Below, piece by piece: positions 1 through 8,405 of a stretch of DNA of 33,703 nt. Location of the stretch: contig CADCWP010000336.1 of assembly GCA_902806425.1 (NCBI GenBank), positions 1 to 33,703 on the forward strand, in the 5' to 3' direction. The translations under genes and the position numbers were made by a program. Positions within the stretch are counted from its first letter, which is position 1, and each line of letters opens with the position of its first letter. This stretch comes from an uncultured Truepera sp. (GTDB lineage: Bacteria; Deinococcota; Deinococci; Deinococcales; Trueperaceae). Below the pieces are notes generated by a model that did no database searches, was not told where the DNA came from, and saw nothing but the letters and a program-made list of their open reading frames with translations.

Positions 1-1
1 C

Positions 2-1168
2 CCCCAAGCTTTAGACGGCGCGGACTACGTCATCGTGACCTTTCAGGTCGGGGGTTTAGAGGCCTACCGCCATGACGTCGAGATTCCGAGGCGCTACGGA
101 CTCGACCAGCCTGTCGGCGACACGCTCGGGCCGGGGGGCGTGTTTCGTTTTTTGCGGAGTGCGCCCGCGTACCGTGAGATTGCTCAGGACATGCGTACGC
201 TCTGCCCGGACGCGCTGCTCATCAACTACGCCAACCCGATGGCGATGAACTGCGCCTACCTGGAGCGCCTCGGCGTCAAGACGGTCGGGCTCTGCCACAG
301 CGTCCAGGGCACCACCCGGATGCTGGCGGACACTTTGGGGGTGCCCTACGACGAGGTTTTCTACCGCGCCGCAGGCATCAACCATCAAGCCTGGATCTTA
401 GAATTCCGGCGCGGCGCAGAGGACCTGATTCCGGGGCTGCGCGAGGTGATGGGCCGAGCGCACCTCACCGGGACCCTTGCGGGGGGTCTCGAGGCTGACC
501 GGGGCGACCACAGCGAAGCGCGCGGCCGGTCGACCTATGAGGGCGGGCAGGAGCGCGTCCGCACGGAAATCATGGCCGCCTTCGGTTACTTCCACACCGA
601 GTCGAGCCACCACGCCAGCGAGTATCTACCGTATTTCCGCAAGGATGGGCAGCTCATCAAGGAGATGATCCCGCAGCGCTGGGACTACTTCGAGGTCTGT
701 TCGCAGCACGACGAGGCGGGGCTCAAAGACCTTTTGGAGCGGCTTAAAGAGGACCTGAAGCCGTCTCTAGAGTACGGCGCGGGGATCGTTCACAGCATGG
801 AGACCGGCACGCCGCGCGTAGTCTACGGCAACGTCGCCAACCACGGCCTCATCACCAACCTGCCGGAGGGTTGCTGTGTGGAGGTGCCGTGCTTGGTCGA
901 TGGCGGCGGTGTCCAGCCGACTGCTATCGGAAACCTGCCCCCACAGCTTGCTGCGGTCAACCGCACCAGCGTCAACGTGCAGGAGCTGGCCGTCGAGGCG
1001 GCCCTGACGGGAAACGTTGAGCACATCCTTCACGCCGTCGCGCTCGACCCGCTGACCGGAGCCCTGCTGACCCTAGGTCGGATTCGTGAGCTGGTCGCTG
1101 AGATGTTGGCGGCTGAAGCTCAGTGGTTGCCGGACTTCGCCAAGCCCCGCCGTGCGGCGCTCGCTTGA
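2..1168 (+). CDS. Glycoside hydrolase family 4 (MelA-like alpha-glycosidase), 5' end outside window
   Basis: GH4 enzymes hydrolyse alpha- or beta-glycosides in the cytoplasm by an NAD+ and Mn2+ dependent oxidation-elimination route. The reading frame is open from base 2 (ALDGADYVIVTFQVGG), so the GTG at 35 is internal and roughly 70 N-terminal residues, including the NAD-binding Rossmann glycine motif, lie outside the window. Visible family motifs are the GDTLGPGGVFRFLR stretch, NYANPMAMN, GLCHSVQGT with the metal-ligand Cys, and AGINHQAW with the metal-ligand His. The GLCHSVQGT form and overall match favour the alpha-galactosidase (MelA) branch over 6-phospho-glycosidases, but substrate cannot be fixed from sequence. 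The gene lies upstream of a family-5 binding protein and two permeases, suggesting it cleaves the imported oligosaccharide. Confidence 0.88.
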   Translation, partial: PQALDGADYVIVTFQVGGLEAYRHDVEIPRRYGLDQPVGDTLGPGGVFRFLRSAPAYREIAQDMRTLCPDALLINYANPMAMNCAYLERLGVKTVGLCHSVQGTTRMLADTLGVPYDEVFYRAAGINHQAWILEFRRGAEDLIPGLREVMGRAHLTGTLAGGLEADRGDHSEARGRSTYEGGQERVRTEIMAAFGYFHTESSHHASEYLPYFRKDGQLIKEMIPQRWDYFEVCSQHDEAGLKDLLERLKEDLKPSLEYGAGIVHSMETGTPRVVYGNVANHGLITNLPEGCCVEVPCLVDGGGVQPTAIGNLPPQLAAVNRTSVNVQELAVEAALTGNVEHILHAVALDPLTGALLTLGRIRELVAEMLAAEAQWLPDFAKPRRAALA

Positions 1169-1193
1169 TATCCGGCAGACTTGCGGCTAGACT
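1165..1193 (+). promoter_or_regulatory. Candidate sigma-70 promoter for the ABC transporter genes
   Basis: TTGATA at 1165-1170 and TAGACT at 1188-1193 are separated by 17 bp and overlap the GH4 stop codon. This would give a leader of about 130 nt before the binding-protein start at 1332. It is a sequence match only; read-through from the GH4 gene is also possible. Confidence 0.35.
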
Positions 1194-1265
1194 GGCGTCA
1201 ACACACTATATATGGGCTCGTCGCACCTCTACGCGTCGGTTTTTGGGAGCTGCGACGCTGTGCCC

Positions 1266-1279
1266 TGACCCACGGGTCA
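1266..1279. promoter_or_regulatory. Operator-like palindrome in the leader of the binding-protein gene
   Basis: TGACCC-AC-GGGTCA is a perfect 6-bp dyad with a 2-nt centre, lying 52 bp before the start codon. The size fits a dimeric repressor site. The regulator is unknown and no second copy was noticed in the window. Confidence 0.35.
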
Positions 1280-1331
1280 TCAGATGCACCGACCTGTTCC
1301 AAGTGCCGGGATTCGGCGAAAGGAGTTTTAT

Positions 1332-3374
1332 ATGACGGTTTGTAGCAGATGGACGCTCGCTGTGGTTTTATCGCTCGTCGCTTTAGGTGCGGCGCAGGAG
1401 GCTGAGCCCGACCCGGCGCGCTCGCTGAGCGGCAAATTGGAGCTTTCGGACATCGTCGAGTACCGCGCCTTCGACAGCTATCAGGAAGCGCCCGAACTCG
1501 CCGCTATGGTCGAGGCGGGCGAGCTGCCGCCGGTCGCCGAGCGGCTGCCCAAGGAGCCCAGAGTCCTTAAAAGCGCCGGGATGGTCGATGGGATGGGCGT
1601 CTACGGCGGCGTCTGGCGCGACACCTTCGCGGTGCCGACGGTGAGCTACAACTGGGGCGTCGCGGGCCAGACGCAGGGTTACTTCGGCATCAACGAGATG
1701 GTGCAGGAGCCGCTGGTCGACCTTTTCCCGATGTGGATGATGGCGCAGCCCGAGCCCGCGCCGAGGCTGGCGAAGAGCTGGGAATGGTCCGAGGACGGGA
1801 TGAGCCTGACGATGAACCTCATCGAAGGGGCCAAGTGGTCGGACGGCGTGCCCTTCACCGCCGACGACGTGGTATTCACCTACGAGAACTACATCCTCGA
1901 CCCCAATGTGCCGAGCCCGAACGAGACGGATGCTTGGACCTATGGCGGAGAGGTGACGACGCTGGAAAAGGTAGATGACTACACCGTTCGCTTCACCTTC
2001 GGCGCGGCCCGGCCCTACAGCGCTTTCTACCGAATGGGTTACGAAGACTTTTCGGTCGTGCCCAAACACGTCTTCTCGAAGTTTCACCCGGAGTTCACCG
2101 AGGGCGCGACCTATCAAGAGCTCCTCACCGCCGCGCCCCCGCAAGACCTGCCGCCCGTCACGATGGGCGCGTTTATCCCCGTCCGCTACCGGCCCGGCGA
2201 GCAGATGATCTTGGTCCGCAACCCCTACTACTGGCAGGTCGATGAAGAGGGCAGGCAGCTCCCTTATTTAAGCGAAGTCCAGTACGCCGAGGCGTCGAGC
2301 GGAGAACAGCGCACCTTTAATCTGATCAACAACACCGGCGACCGCGACAACGTCGAGAACCCGCAGATATTTACCCAAATTTTTCAGGCTTCGCAGGAGG
2401 AGGGCGCTCACTTCAACCTGCGCTTCGAGGGTTTCGGCATCGGTTACCGGCTCGACCTCAACTTTTCCGACTTTGGGGCGAAAACGCCGCGCGCCCAGGC
2501 TCTGAGAGAGATGTTCCGTGACCTTACCTTCCGCGAAGCGCTCTCCTACGCGGTTGACCGGCAAGGTCTGGCGACGGCGGCCTTTGCCGGACCGCTGACC
2601 CAGCCCTGGTACGGCGGCTACCCCTCAGCGTCTCCCTTCTACGACCCCAACTTGGTTAAGCCCTACGAGTACAACCCCGACCAGGCCAAGGCGCTCCTCG
2701 GCGAACTCGGGTTTACGGACACCGACGGCAACGGCCTCGTCAACTGGCCCGAGGGCACCCCGGTCGCCGGGCAGGATTTGCTCATCGAACTCGTCGCTGG
2801 AGAGGATGTGCAGGCGGCGGTCGAGGCGGGACAGGCGCTCGTACCGCTTTTTCGGGCTGTCGGCATCGACCTGCGCTTCCGGGTTCTGCCCGGACCAACG
2901 GTCCTCAACCTCGTCAACACCTCCGACTTCGACATGATCGTCGACCGTATCGACGTGCCTACACCGGACGTGCAGCCGGGTCTCTACGGACCGGCCACCG
3001 CCGACGAACCGGCTTGGCACCAGGCCGGACCCGAGGGGCGCACACTGCTTCCGTTTGAAGAGGAGATGGTGACGCTGCTCGAGGAGGCCCGCTTTACCAC
3101 CGACCCGGCCCGCCGCCTCGAAATTTTTCACGAAGTCCTCCGCTTGTCGACCGAAAATGTCTACACCATCGGGCTCTACGAAGCGCGGCGCGGTTTGGCC
3201 GTCAACAAGCGCCTCAAGAACATCCCCGACGACCTGCCGACGTTCCAGTACGAATGGGGCATGGAGAACATTCCGTGGCTTGCCTGGACCGCCGCTGAGG
3301 AGCAGATTGCCCCACGCTTTTTAGACCTTATCCCGACGGCTCAGGACTACCAAGATCGTGCTTGGAATCAGTAG
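1332..3374 (+). CDS. ABC transporter substrate-binding protein, family 5 (peptide/oligosaccharide type)
   Basis: This extracytoplasmic binding protein of 680 residues captures an oligosaccharide or peptide and delivers it to the permeases encoded next. The start is the ATG at 1332, preceded by AAAGGAG at about 6 nt; an upstream GTG would put the signal peptide internally. Residues 1-22 form a signal peptide (short basic start, hydrophobic VVLSLVALGAA, then a change to acidic QEAEPDP). The mature part begins with a family-specific region containing PPVAERLPKEP and GVYGGVWRDTF, then the SBP_bac_5 core (PRLAKSWEWSEDGMSL, WSDGVPFTADDVVFTYE). At 680 residues it is longer than DppA/OppA (about 535) and resembles the long family-5 proteins found with glycosidase genes, as in Thermotoga. 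The adjacent GH4 gene favours a sugar ligand; this is inference. Confidence 0.9.
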   Translation: MTVCSRWTLAVVLSLVALGAAQEAEPDPARSLSGKLELSDIVEYRAFDSYQEAPELAAMVEAGELPPVAERLPKEPRVLKSAGMVDGMGVYGGVWRDTFAVPTVSYNWGVAGQTQGYFGINEMVQEPLVDLFPMWMMAQPEPAPRLAKSWEWSEDGMSLTMNLIEGAKWSDGVPFTADDVVFTYENYILDPNVPSPNETDAWTYGGEVTTLEKVDDYTVRFTFGAARPYSAFYRMGYEDFSVVPKHVFSKFHPEFTEGATYQELLTAAPPQDLPPVTMGAFIPVRYRPGEQMILVRNPYYWQVDEEGRQLPYLSEVQYAEASSGEQRTFNLINNTGDRDNVENPQIFTQIFQASQEEGAHFNLRFEGFGIGYRLDLNFSDFGAKTPRAQALREMFRDLTFREALSYAVDRQGLATAAFAGPLTQPWYGGYPSASPFYDPNLVKPYEYNPDQAKALLGELGFTDTDGNGLVNWPEGTPVAGQDLLIELVAGEDVQAAVEAGQALVPLFRAVGIDLRFRVLPGPTVLNLVNTSDFDMIVDRIDVPTPDVQPGLYGPATADEPAWHQAGPEGRTLLPFEEEMVTLLEEARFTTDPARRLEIFHEVLRLSTENVYTIGLYEARRGLAVNKRLKNIPDDLPTFQYEWGMENIPWLAWTAAEEQIAPRFLDLIPTAQDYQDRAWNQ

Positions 3375-3412
3375 CTGGCAAGGGTGTTTAGTCCTGCGGT
3401 GTAAACACTACC

Positions 3413-3443
3413 GCGGACCGTGTGTCACCACCACACGGTCCGC
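3413..3443 (+). terminator. Intercistronic hairpin between binding protein and permease
   Basis: A perfect 12-bp stem (GCGGACCGTGTG at 3413-3424, CACACGGTCCGC at 3432-3443) encloses a 7-nt loop. There is no T-run, so it is probably not a full terminator. Such hairpins behind binding-protein genes often stabilise the upstream mRNA segment or reduce read-through, giving more binding protein than permease. It starts 39 nt after the stop codon and ends 27 nt before the permease start. Confidence 0.65.
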
Positions 3444-3470
3444 CGAGGCGGCCCGAGAGGCAGGTGGGTC

Positions 3471-4466
3471 GTGCTCAGCTTTATCTTAAAAAGGATTGCC
3501 TACGCTCTGCCGACCCTTGCCCTGATCAGCTTTTTTTCTTTTCTGGTTATCGAGCTCCCTCCCGGCGACTACATGACTACGTTGCAAGGCACCCTCGTCT
3601 CACAGTCGGGTATGTCGCCGGGGGAGGCGCGCGCGCTGACAAACCAGATGCGCGAGGAGTATGGCCTCGACCAACCCTTTCTGGTGCGCTACGGTGAGTG
3701 GATAAGCGCTATCGTTACCCGTGGCGACTTCGGTTTCTCGTTTATCTTCCGCCGCCCGGTGGGCGAGATTATCTGGCAGCGCCTGGGGATGACGCTCCTC
3801 GTCGCGCTCTGCGCGCACGTCATTTCGGTCGTGATCGGCGTTCTTATCGGCATCTACTCGGCCACGCACCGCAACACATTCTTAGACCACATCTTCACCG
3901 TTTTGGCATTTATAGGCTTTTCAGTCCCCAACTTTTTCTTGGCGCTGCTGATCATGTATGTGCTCGCGTTTGGGTTCGGACAGCATGTGGGCGGCTTTTT
4001 CAGCCCCGACTACGTCATCGCCCCCTGGAGCTGGGCTCGTTTCGTGGACTTTCTCAAGCACTTCTGGATACCCGTCGTGGTCGTCGGACTCGCCGGAACG
4101 GCGCGCAACATGCGGGTTATGCGCGGCAACCTGCTCGACGTCTTGAACCAGAACTACGTGCGAACGGCGCGCGCAAAGGGCTTGTCCAACCGCCTGGTGG
4201 TGTTTAAACATGCTGTCCGCAACGCGGTTCAGCCTATCGTCATGTATCTGGGGGTGGCGCTACCCTTTTTGCTTCAAGGGGAGATTGTCACGAGCGCCGT
4301 ACTCAACCTGCCCACGATGGGACCTGTTTTTTTACAATCGCTGGTATCCCAGGATATGTATCTAGCGGGCTCGTTTCTGATGCTGCTGGCCGTCGTGCTG
4401 GTCATCGGCAACCTGCTCGCGGATATCGCGCTCGTCTGGGTGGACCCGAGGGTGAGTTATGATTGA
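3471..4466 (+). CDS. ABC transporter permease, DppB/OppB family
   Basis: This is the first membrane subunit of the importer, 331 residues. I place the start at GTG 3471 (MLSFILKRIAYALPTL), which matches the usual DppB opening and has a GGTGG-type site before it. A GTG at 3420 would put the intercistronic hairpin inside the protein. About six membrane segments are visible, and the cytoplasmic EAA loop that contacts the ATPase is NYVRTARAKGLSNRLVVFKH at roughly residues 224-243. The periplasmic part around FGFSFIFRRPVGEIIWQRL is typical. Its stop overlaps the next gene by 8 nt, so translation is probably coupled. No ATPase gene follows; those subunits must be encoded elsewhere or upstream of the window. 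Confidence 0.9.
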   Translation: MLSFILKRIAYALPTLALISFFSFLVIELPPGDYMTTLQGTLVSQSGMSPGEARALTNQMREEYGLDQPFLVRYGEWISAIVTRGDFGFSFIFRRPVGEIIWQRLGMTLLVALCAHVISVVIGVLIGIYSATHRNTFLDHIFTVLAFIGFSVPNFFLALLIMYVLAFGFGQHVGGFFSPDYVIAPWSWARFVDFLKHFWIPVVVVGLAGTARNMRVMRGNLLDVLNQNYVRTARAKGLSNRLVVFKHAVRNAVQPIVMYLGVALPFLLQGEIVTSAVLNLPTMGPVFLQSLVSQDMYLAGSFLMLLAVVLVIGNLLADIALVWVDPRVSYD

Positions 4467-5592
4467 CACGACCAGGACGCCATCCGTTCCGCAGCCCAAA
4501 CCGAAGGCTCGCAGCAAAAGCACCTCGACGCTGGCGCTGACCTGGCGGCGCTTTCGGCGCAGCACGCTGGCTCAGATCGGCGGGACGTTCGTCTTCCTGC
4601 TGCTGCTGCTCACCCTGTTTGCGCCCTTTTTCGCACCCTATAGCGCCGCAGAGACGCAACTCGGTACCGTCTACGTCCCGCCGCAGCGCCTTCACTTCGT
4701 CGACGCCGAGGGGCGCTTTCACCCCCGGCCCTTTACCTACGCACTCGTCCCCGACATGGACCCCGAGACCTGGGAGCGCGTGTACCGTAAAGATACCAGT
4801 CAGATGTACAAGGTGAACTTTTTCGCGCCGGGATGGGACTATAAGCTCTTGGGCCTCATTCCGACCAACATCCATTTTTTAAGCGTCGAGGAGGGGGGCA
4901 GCCTGCATCTTCTGGGGACCGACAAGATGGGGCGCGACCTGCTGAGCCTCATCATCTTCGGCGCGCGCATCTCGGTCGGCGTCGCGGTCTTCGGGGCGCT
5001 CATGAGCGCCTTTTTGGGCGCGGTCATCGGCGCAGCTTCAGGGTTCTATGGTGGCGTCTTCGACACCGTGACGCAGCGTATCGGCGAACTCCTGCTGAGC
5101 TTCCCGACGCTGCCGCTATTCATGGCGGTGAGCGTGGCGATCCCGGTCGAATGGCCGCCGCTCGGGGTATTTTTCGGCATCATGATGATCTTCGCGCTTT
5201 TAGGCTGGCCGGTGCTGGCGCGCGAGGTGCGCGGCAAGGTGCTCTCCTACCGCGAGGAGGAGTTCGTGATGGCTGCCCACGCCGCCGGAGCGAAGGGACC
5301 TTACATCATCTTCCGTCACATCCTGCCGAACGTCATCGGCCACATCATCGTGATCCTCACCATCAGCGTGCCCGAGCTTATCTTGGCGGAGGGGGCGCTG
5401 TCGTTTCTGGGGCTCGGGATTCAGCCGCCGCTGGTCAGCTGGGGTGTCTTGCTGCGGGACGCAACGACCCTCGAGACCCTCGGCCAAAACCCCTGGATCA
5501 TGCTCCCCGGCCTCGCCATCTTGCTGACCGTGCTGGCCTTTAACTTTCTCGGGGACGGGTTGCGTGACGCGGTAGACGCGACGTCTCGCTAG
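4459..5592 (+). CDS. ABC transporter permease, DppC/OppC family
   Basis: This is the second membrane subunit, 377 residues, starting at the ATG inside the end of the previous gene (8-nt overlap). After the first membrane segment (GTFVFLLLLLTLFAPFFAPY) there is a long periplasmic insertion, about residues 65-150, with PPQRLHFVDAEGRFHPRPF and WDYKLLGLIPTNIHF. This insertion marks the branch of long DppC-like permeases that accompany long family-5 binding proteins. The rest is canonical: HLLGTDKMGRDLLS, then the EAA loop (EEEFVMAAHAAGAKGPYIIF) and a C-terminal FLGDGLRDAVD. It ends the cluster; the following 104 bp up to the convergent rsmF show only a weak 5-bp hairpin (5660-5673). Confidence 0.9.
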   Translation: MIDTTRTPSVPQPKPKARSKSTSTLALTWRRFRRSTLAQIGGTFVFLLLLLTLFAPFFAPYSAAETQLGTVYVPPQRLHFVDAEGRFHPRPFTYALVPDMDPETWERVYRKDTSQMYKVNFFAPGWDYKLLGLIPTNIHFLSVEEGGSLHLLGTDKMGRDLLSLIIFGARISVGVAVFGALMSAFLGAVIGAASGFYGGVFDTVTQRIGELLLSFPTLPLFMAVSVAIPVEWPPLGVFFGIMMIFALLGWPVLAREVRGKVLSYREEEFVMAAHAAGAKGPYIIFRHILPNVIGHIIVILTISVPELILAEGALSFLGLGIQPPLVSWGVLLRDATTLETLGQNPWIMLPGLAILLTVLAFNFLGDGLRDAVDATSR

Positions 5593-5696
5593 GCTTCTCT
5601 ACAGGGGACTACAGCCTTGGTCCAGCTCTGATGAGGGGTAGGGAAGTAGCCTAGTCCGCAACGCTCCGGCGTTCGCCTCGAGCCCGCCGTCCGGTG

Positions 5697-7079
5697 TCAA
5701 CGCCTGAGCCCTTTCGGGTAGAAATTTTTGACGACCCCCTGGCTCCGCCGCCCCCAACCGAGCGCAAACCCGGAGACCGTGACCACCAGCCAGCCGTTCT
5801 CACCGGGAGCGTCCAACACGTCCCCTCCCAGATACCGCGTCACTTCGGGACTGTTCGGGTCTAGAGACAGCGTGCGCGTTCCGACCAGCTCCCCCGGCGT
5901 CAGCGCCAACGCGAGGCTGTGCGAGGGCTTGAAGCGGTTTTTTTTCAAGGTGCCGAGCCACAACCCGGTGCGGAGCGTGTGAATACCGGTGAGGTCGGGC
6001 AGCGTTTCGGGCAGCGCGTAGAGGTGGTCGCCTTGCAGGGTTAGAGGCGCGTTTATCAAGGGATTTTCCGCGAACGTCTCACGGACAAATGTCTCCCACA
6101 ATTTCGCCTGCCGGGGTGGCGGCGCGAACATTGGAGGTTTGACGTGTGCGGGTTTGACACGCGTTTCGGGCCCATCCGTGCGCCTCAGCTTGGCGATGAA
6201 GTGACCTTCGCCGGGGCTCAGGTGCGGCCAGAAGCGGGCGGTGCGCTCGAGTTTTGCCTCGCTCGTTGTGCCGAGCCAGTCGGGGCGGCCCGGTTGCGCG
6301 CCGGGAAGGGTGAGGGGCTCGAGCCTAAATTCTGGTGTATCCTGCAAAAACTTGGCGACAACCGCCTCGTCCTCCTCCGGCGCGAAGGTGCAGGTGCTGT
6401 AAACGAGTACGCCGCCCGGTCTGACGAGCTGCGCGGCTTCGGCCAACAAGCCATCTTGGCGTGCCGCGCAGCTCTCGACTAAACGGTTGCTCCACTGCGA
6501 CAACGCCTCAGCGGATTTGCGGAACATACCTTCGCCCGAGCAGGGCGCGTCCAGCAGCACCCGGTCGAAAACCGCGCCCCACTTTGCAAGCCGAGCGACG
6601 CTGTCCTGGGTGATCACCGTGTGCCGCGCGCCCCAGCGCTCGAGGTTCTCACCCAGCGCTCGCACCCGGCCCCGCGTCACCTCGTTGGCGACCAGCAAGC
6701 CCCGGTTCTCCATTAAGCTCGCTAAATGCGTGGCCTTGCCACCGGGAGCTGCGGCCAGGTCGATGACCCAGTCGCCCGGCTCCGGGGCCACCGCCGCCGC
6801 GACCGCCATCGCCGAGGGTTCTTGCAGGTAGTAGACACCGGCACGGTGGAGGGGATGCAGGCCGGGGCGCGCGGGCTCAGGTAACAGAAAGCCACTCGCG
6901 CACCAGGGGACGGGCTCGAGGGGCCACGGGGCAAGCTGTCTAAACGCCTCCGGGCTGCATTTAAGGGTGTTGACGCGCAGACCCGCGCGCGCGGGTTGGT
7001 CCAGGCTCGTTAAGAACGCCTCCGCTTCCGCTCTTAAAAGGGCGTGCATCCGCTCGGTAAAATGTTCGGGAAGCGTCAC
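5697..7079 (-). CDS. rsmF: 16S rRNA (cytosine-C5)-methyltransferase, RsmF/NOP2 family
   Basis: The enzyme transfers methyl from S-adenosylmethionine to C5 of cytosines in 16S rRNA; in Thermus, RsmF methylates 1400, 1404 and 1407. Motifs in order are an N-terminal RNA-binding lobe (LRVNTLKCSPEAF), the SAM loop DLAAAPGGKATHLA near residue 110, the DAPCSGEGMFRK motif and the YSTCTFAPEEDE motif; the last two carry the two cysteines used in catalysis and product release. The C-terminal third (from about residue 300) matches the RsmF-type extension with a PUA-like domain. The start is GTG 7079, placed exactly 7 nt after a TAGCGT box, so the mRNA is probably leaderless. It is divergent from sbcD. 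Confidence 0.9.
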   Translation of the reverse strand: MTLPEHFTERMHALLRAEAEAFLTSLDQPARAGLRVNTLKCSPEAFRQLAPWPLEPVPWCASGFLLPEPARPGLHPLHRAGVYYLQEPSAMAVAAAVAPEPGDWVIDLAAAPGGKATHLASLMENRGLLVANEVTRGRVRALGENLERWGARHTVITQDSVARLAKWGAVFDRVLLDAPCSGEGMFRKSAEALSQWSNRLVESCAARQDGLLAEAAQLVRPGGVLVYSTCTFAPEEDEAVVAKFLQDTPEFRLEPLTLPGAQPGRPDWLGTTSEAKLERTARFWPHLSPGEGHFIAKLRRTDGPETRVKPAHVKPPMFAPPPRQAKLWETFVRETFAENPLINAPLTLQGDHLYALPETLPDLTGIHTLRTGLWLGTLKKNRFKPSHSLALALTPGELVGTRTLSLDPNSPEVTRYLGGDVLDAPGENGWLVVTVSGFALGWGRRSQGVVKNFYPKGLRR

Positions 7080-7085
7080 GGGTTC

Positions 7086-7091
7086 ACGCTA
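7086..7091 (-). promoter_or_regulatory. -10 box of leaderless rsmF promoter
   Basis: On the minus strand TAGCGT is followed by six bases and then the GTG start codon of rsmF. Transcription starting at the usual +7 position would begin at the G of GTG. No good -35 is seen. Confidence 0.55.
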
Positions 7092-7184
7092 TCACAGGGC
7101 TTCGTTACCCTCGATAAACGGTGCTGCCGAAGAAGGCGTTAAAAAATCGCATCTTCCACAGCTCGTTTCAGAAACCCCGCACGG

Positions 7185-7190
7185 TAAACT
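7185..7190 (+). promoter_or_regulatory. -10 box of leaderless sbcD promoter
   Basis: TAAACT ends 7 nt before the A of the sbcD ATG, and there is no Shine-Dalgarno sequence. This predicts a leaderless sbcDC transcript. The -35 region is weak. Confidence 0.6.
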
Positions 7191-7196
7191 TGTAAA

Positions 7197-8405
7197 ATGA
7201 AAATCCTCCACACCGCCGACTGGCACGCCGGGCGGGTTTTGCATGGTCAACCCCGCACCCCTGAAATCCGCGAGGTATTGCGCGAAGTCGCCGAGCTGGC
7301 GAAAACCGAGGCCGTTGACCTCGTGCTCGTCGCCGGAGACCTCTACGACACCCGCAACCCCGGGGCCGAGGCCGAGACCGCCGTCTACGAGTTTTTCAAG
7401 ACTTTGGGCGACGCTTCGATACCCAGCGTGGTTATCGCCGGAAATCACGACGCGCCGGGGCGGCTCGAGGCGGCGTCCGGATTGCTCGGGCTGGCCGGGG
7501 TCCGGATCGTCGGGGAGCCCAAAGTCGCGCAGCAGGGGGGACTCCTTACCCTAAACCTCGGCGGCGAAACAGCCCGCGTTGCGGCGCTGCCGTTCGTCTC
7601 GGAGCGGCGTATCGTCAAGGTGCAAGAACTGCTCGGCGGCGACCCCGGCGCGTGGCGCGAATCGTACCGCGAGGGGATGCGAAAACTCATCAACAACCTC
7701 ACCGCTCCCTTTCGCCCCGACGCGGTAAACTTGCTGCTCCTGCACACGACGACCGACGGGGCGCGGCTCGCGCACTCCGAGTACGAGTTTCACTGCACGG
7801 AAAACTACACGCTCGACGCCGACCTTTTCCCGGAGGCGTGCAACTACGTCGCCTTGGGACACATCCATATGCCGCAGCGGGTGGAGGGTTTGCCGGAGAA
7901 CGCGGGCCGCTACGCCGGGAGCATCCTCCAACTCGACTTCGGCGAGCAGGGGGACGCGAAGTACGTGTATGTGCTCGAGGCCCGCGCAGGCCGACCCACC
8001 GAGATCGTTAAAGAGCACGCGCTGCGGGCGGGAAAACGCCTGAAGCGGGTGAGTTTGGCGCGCGAAGATTTGGACCGCAACCTGAGCGAGTTGGAGTGGG
8101 ACGGTTGGCTGAAGCTCTCCATCAAGCTCGAGCGCCCCGACCCCGGCCTCAAAGACCGTTTGAAACGCGACTACCCGAACCTGTTGGTGGTCGAACAACT
8201 CCTGCCCGAACGCGAGGGGGCAGCGAAACGCGGTGTCGACCAACACACCCTCAGTTTGGTCGACGCTTACGCGCAGTTTTACGACGACGAACGCGCGGCG
8301 GCGCTGCCGGACGACCTGCGGGGCGCGTTCAACACCCTTTACGCCGAAGCGCAACCGCTCGCCGACGAACCGGAGTTTACCCAAGAGTTCAATGAGGCCG
8401 TATGA
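7197..8405 (+). CDS. sbcD: Exonuclease subunit SbcD (Mre11 family)
   Basis: SbcD is the nuclease of the SbcCD complex, which opens hairpins and trims protein-blocked or double-strand DNA ends with Mn2+. All phosphoesterase motifs are present: HTADWHAG, VAGDLYDTRNP, IAGNHDAPGR, LLLLHT and VALGHIHMPQ. The length of 402 residues is normal. The start is ATG 7197, immediately after a -10 box, so the transcript appears leaderless. The stop overlaps the sbcC start as ATGA, indicating coupled translation. In Deinococcus, SbcCD takes part in repair of radiation-induced breaks. I saw no radiation/desiccation response motif in the upstream region. Confidence 0.95.
   Translation: MKILHTADWHAGRVLHGQPRTPEIREVLREVAELAKTEAVDLVLVAGDLYDTRNPGAEAETAVYEFFKTLGDASIPSVVIAGNHDAPGRLEAASGLLGLAGVRIVGEPKVAQQGGLLTLNLGGETARVAALPFVSERRIVKVQELLGGDPGAWRESYREGMRKLINNLTAPFRPDAVNLLLLHTTTDGARLAHSEYEFHCTENYTLDADLFPEACNYVALGHIHMPQRVEGLPENAGRYAGSILQLDFGEQGDAKYVYVLEARAGRPTEIVKEHALRAGKRLKRVSLAREDLDRNLSELEWDGWLKLSIKLERPDPGLKDRLKRDYPNLLVVEQLLPEREGAAKRGVDQHTLSLVDAYAQFYDDERAAALPDDLRGAFNTLYAEAQPLADEPEFTQEFNEAV

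Noticed and set aside
1383-2144. 253-codon minus-strand frame inside the binding-protein gene
   Set aside because: Antisense to a clear SBP_bac_5 gene, low-complexity His/Arg-rich translation typical of a shadow frame.
7080-7196. Radiation/desiccation response motif before sbcD
   Set aside because: I looked for the Deinococcus TTATG...CATAA type palindrome here and before topIB; nothing close was found.
7551-8384. Long minus-strand open frame (277 codons) inside sbcD
   Set aside because: It is antisense to a gene with all Mre11 motifs; long shadow frames are expected at this GC content and the translation resembles no family.
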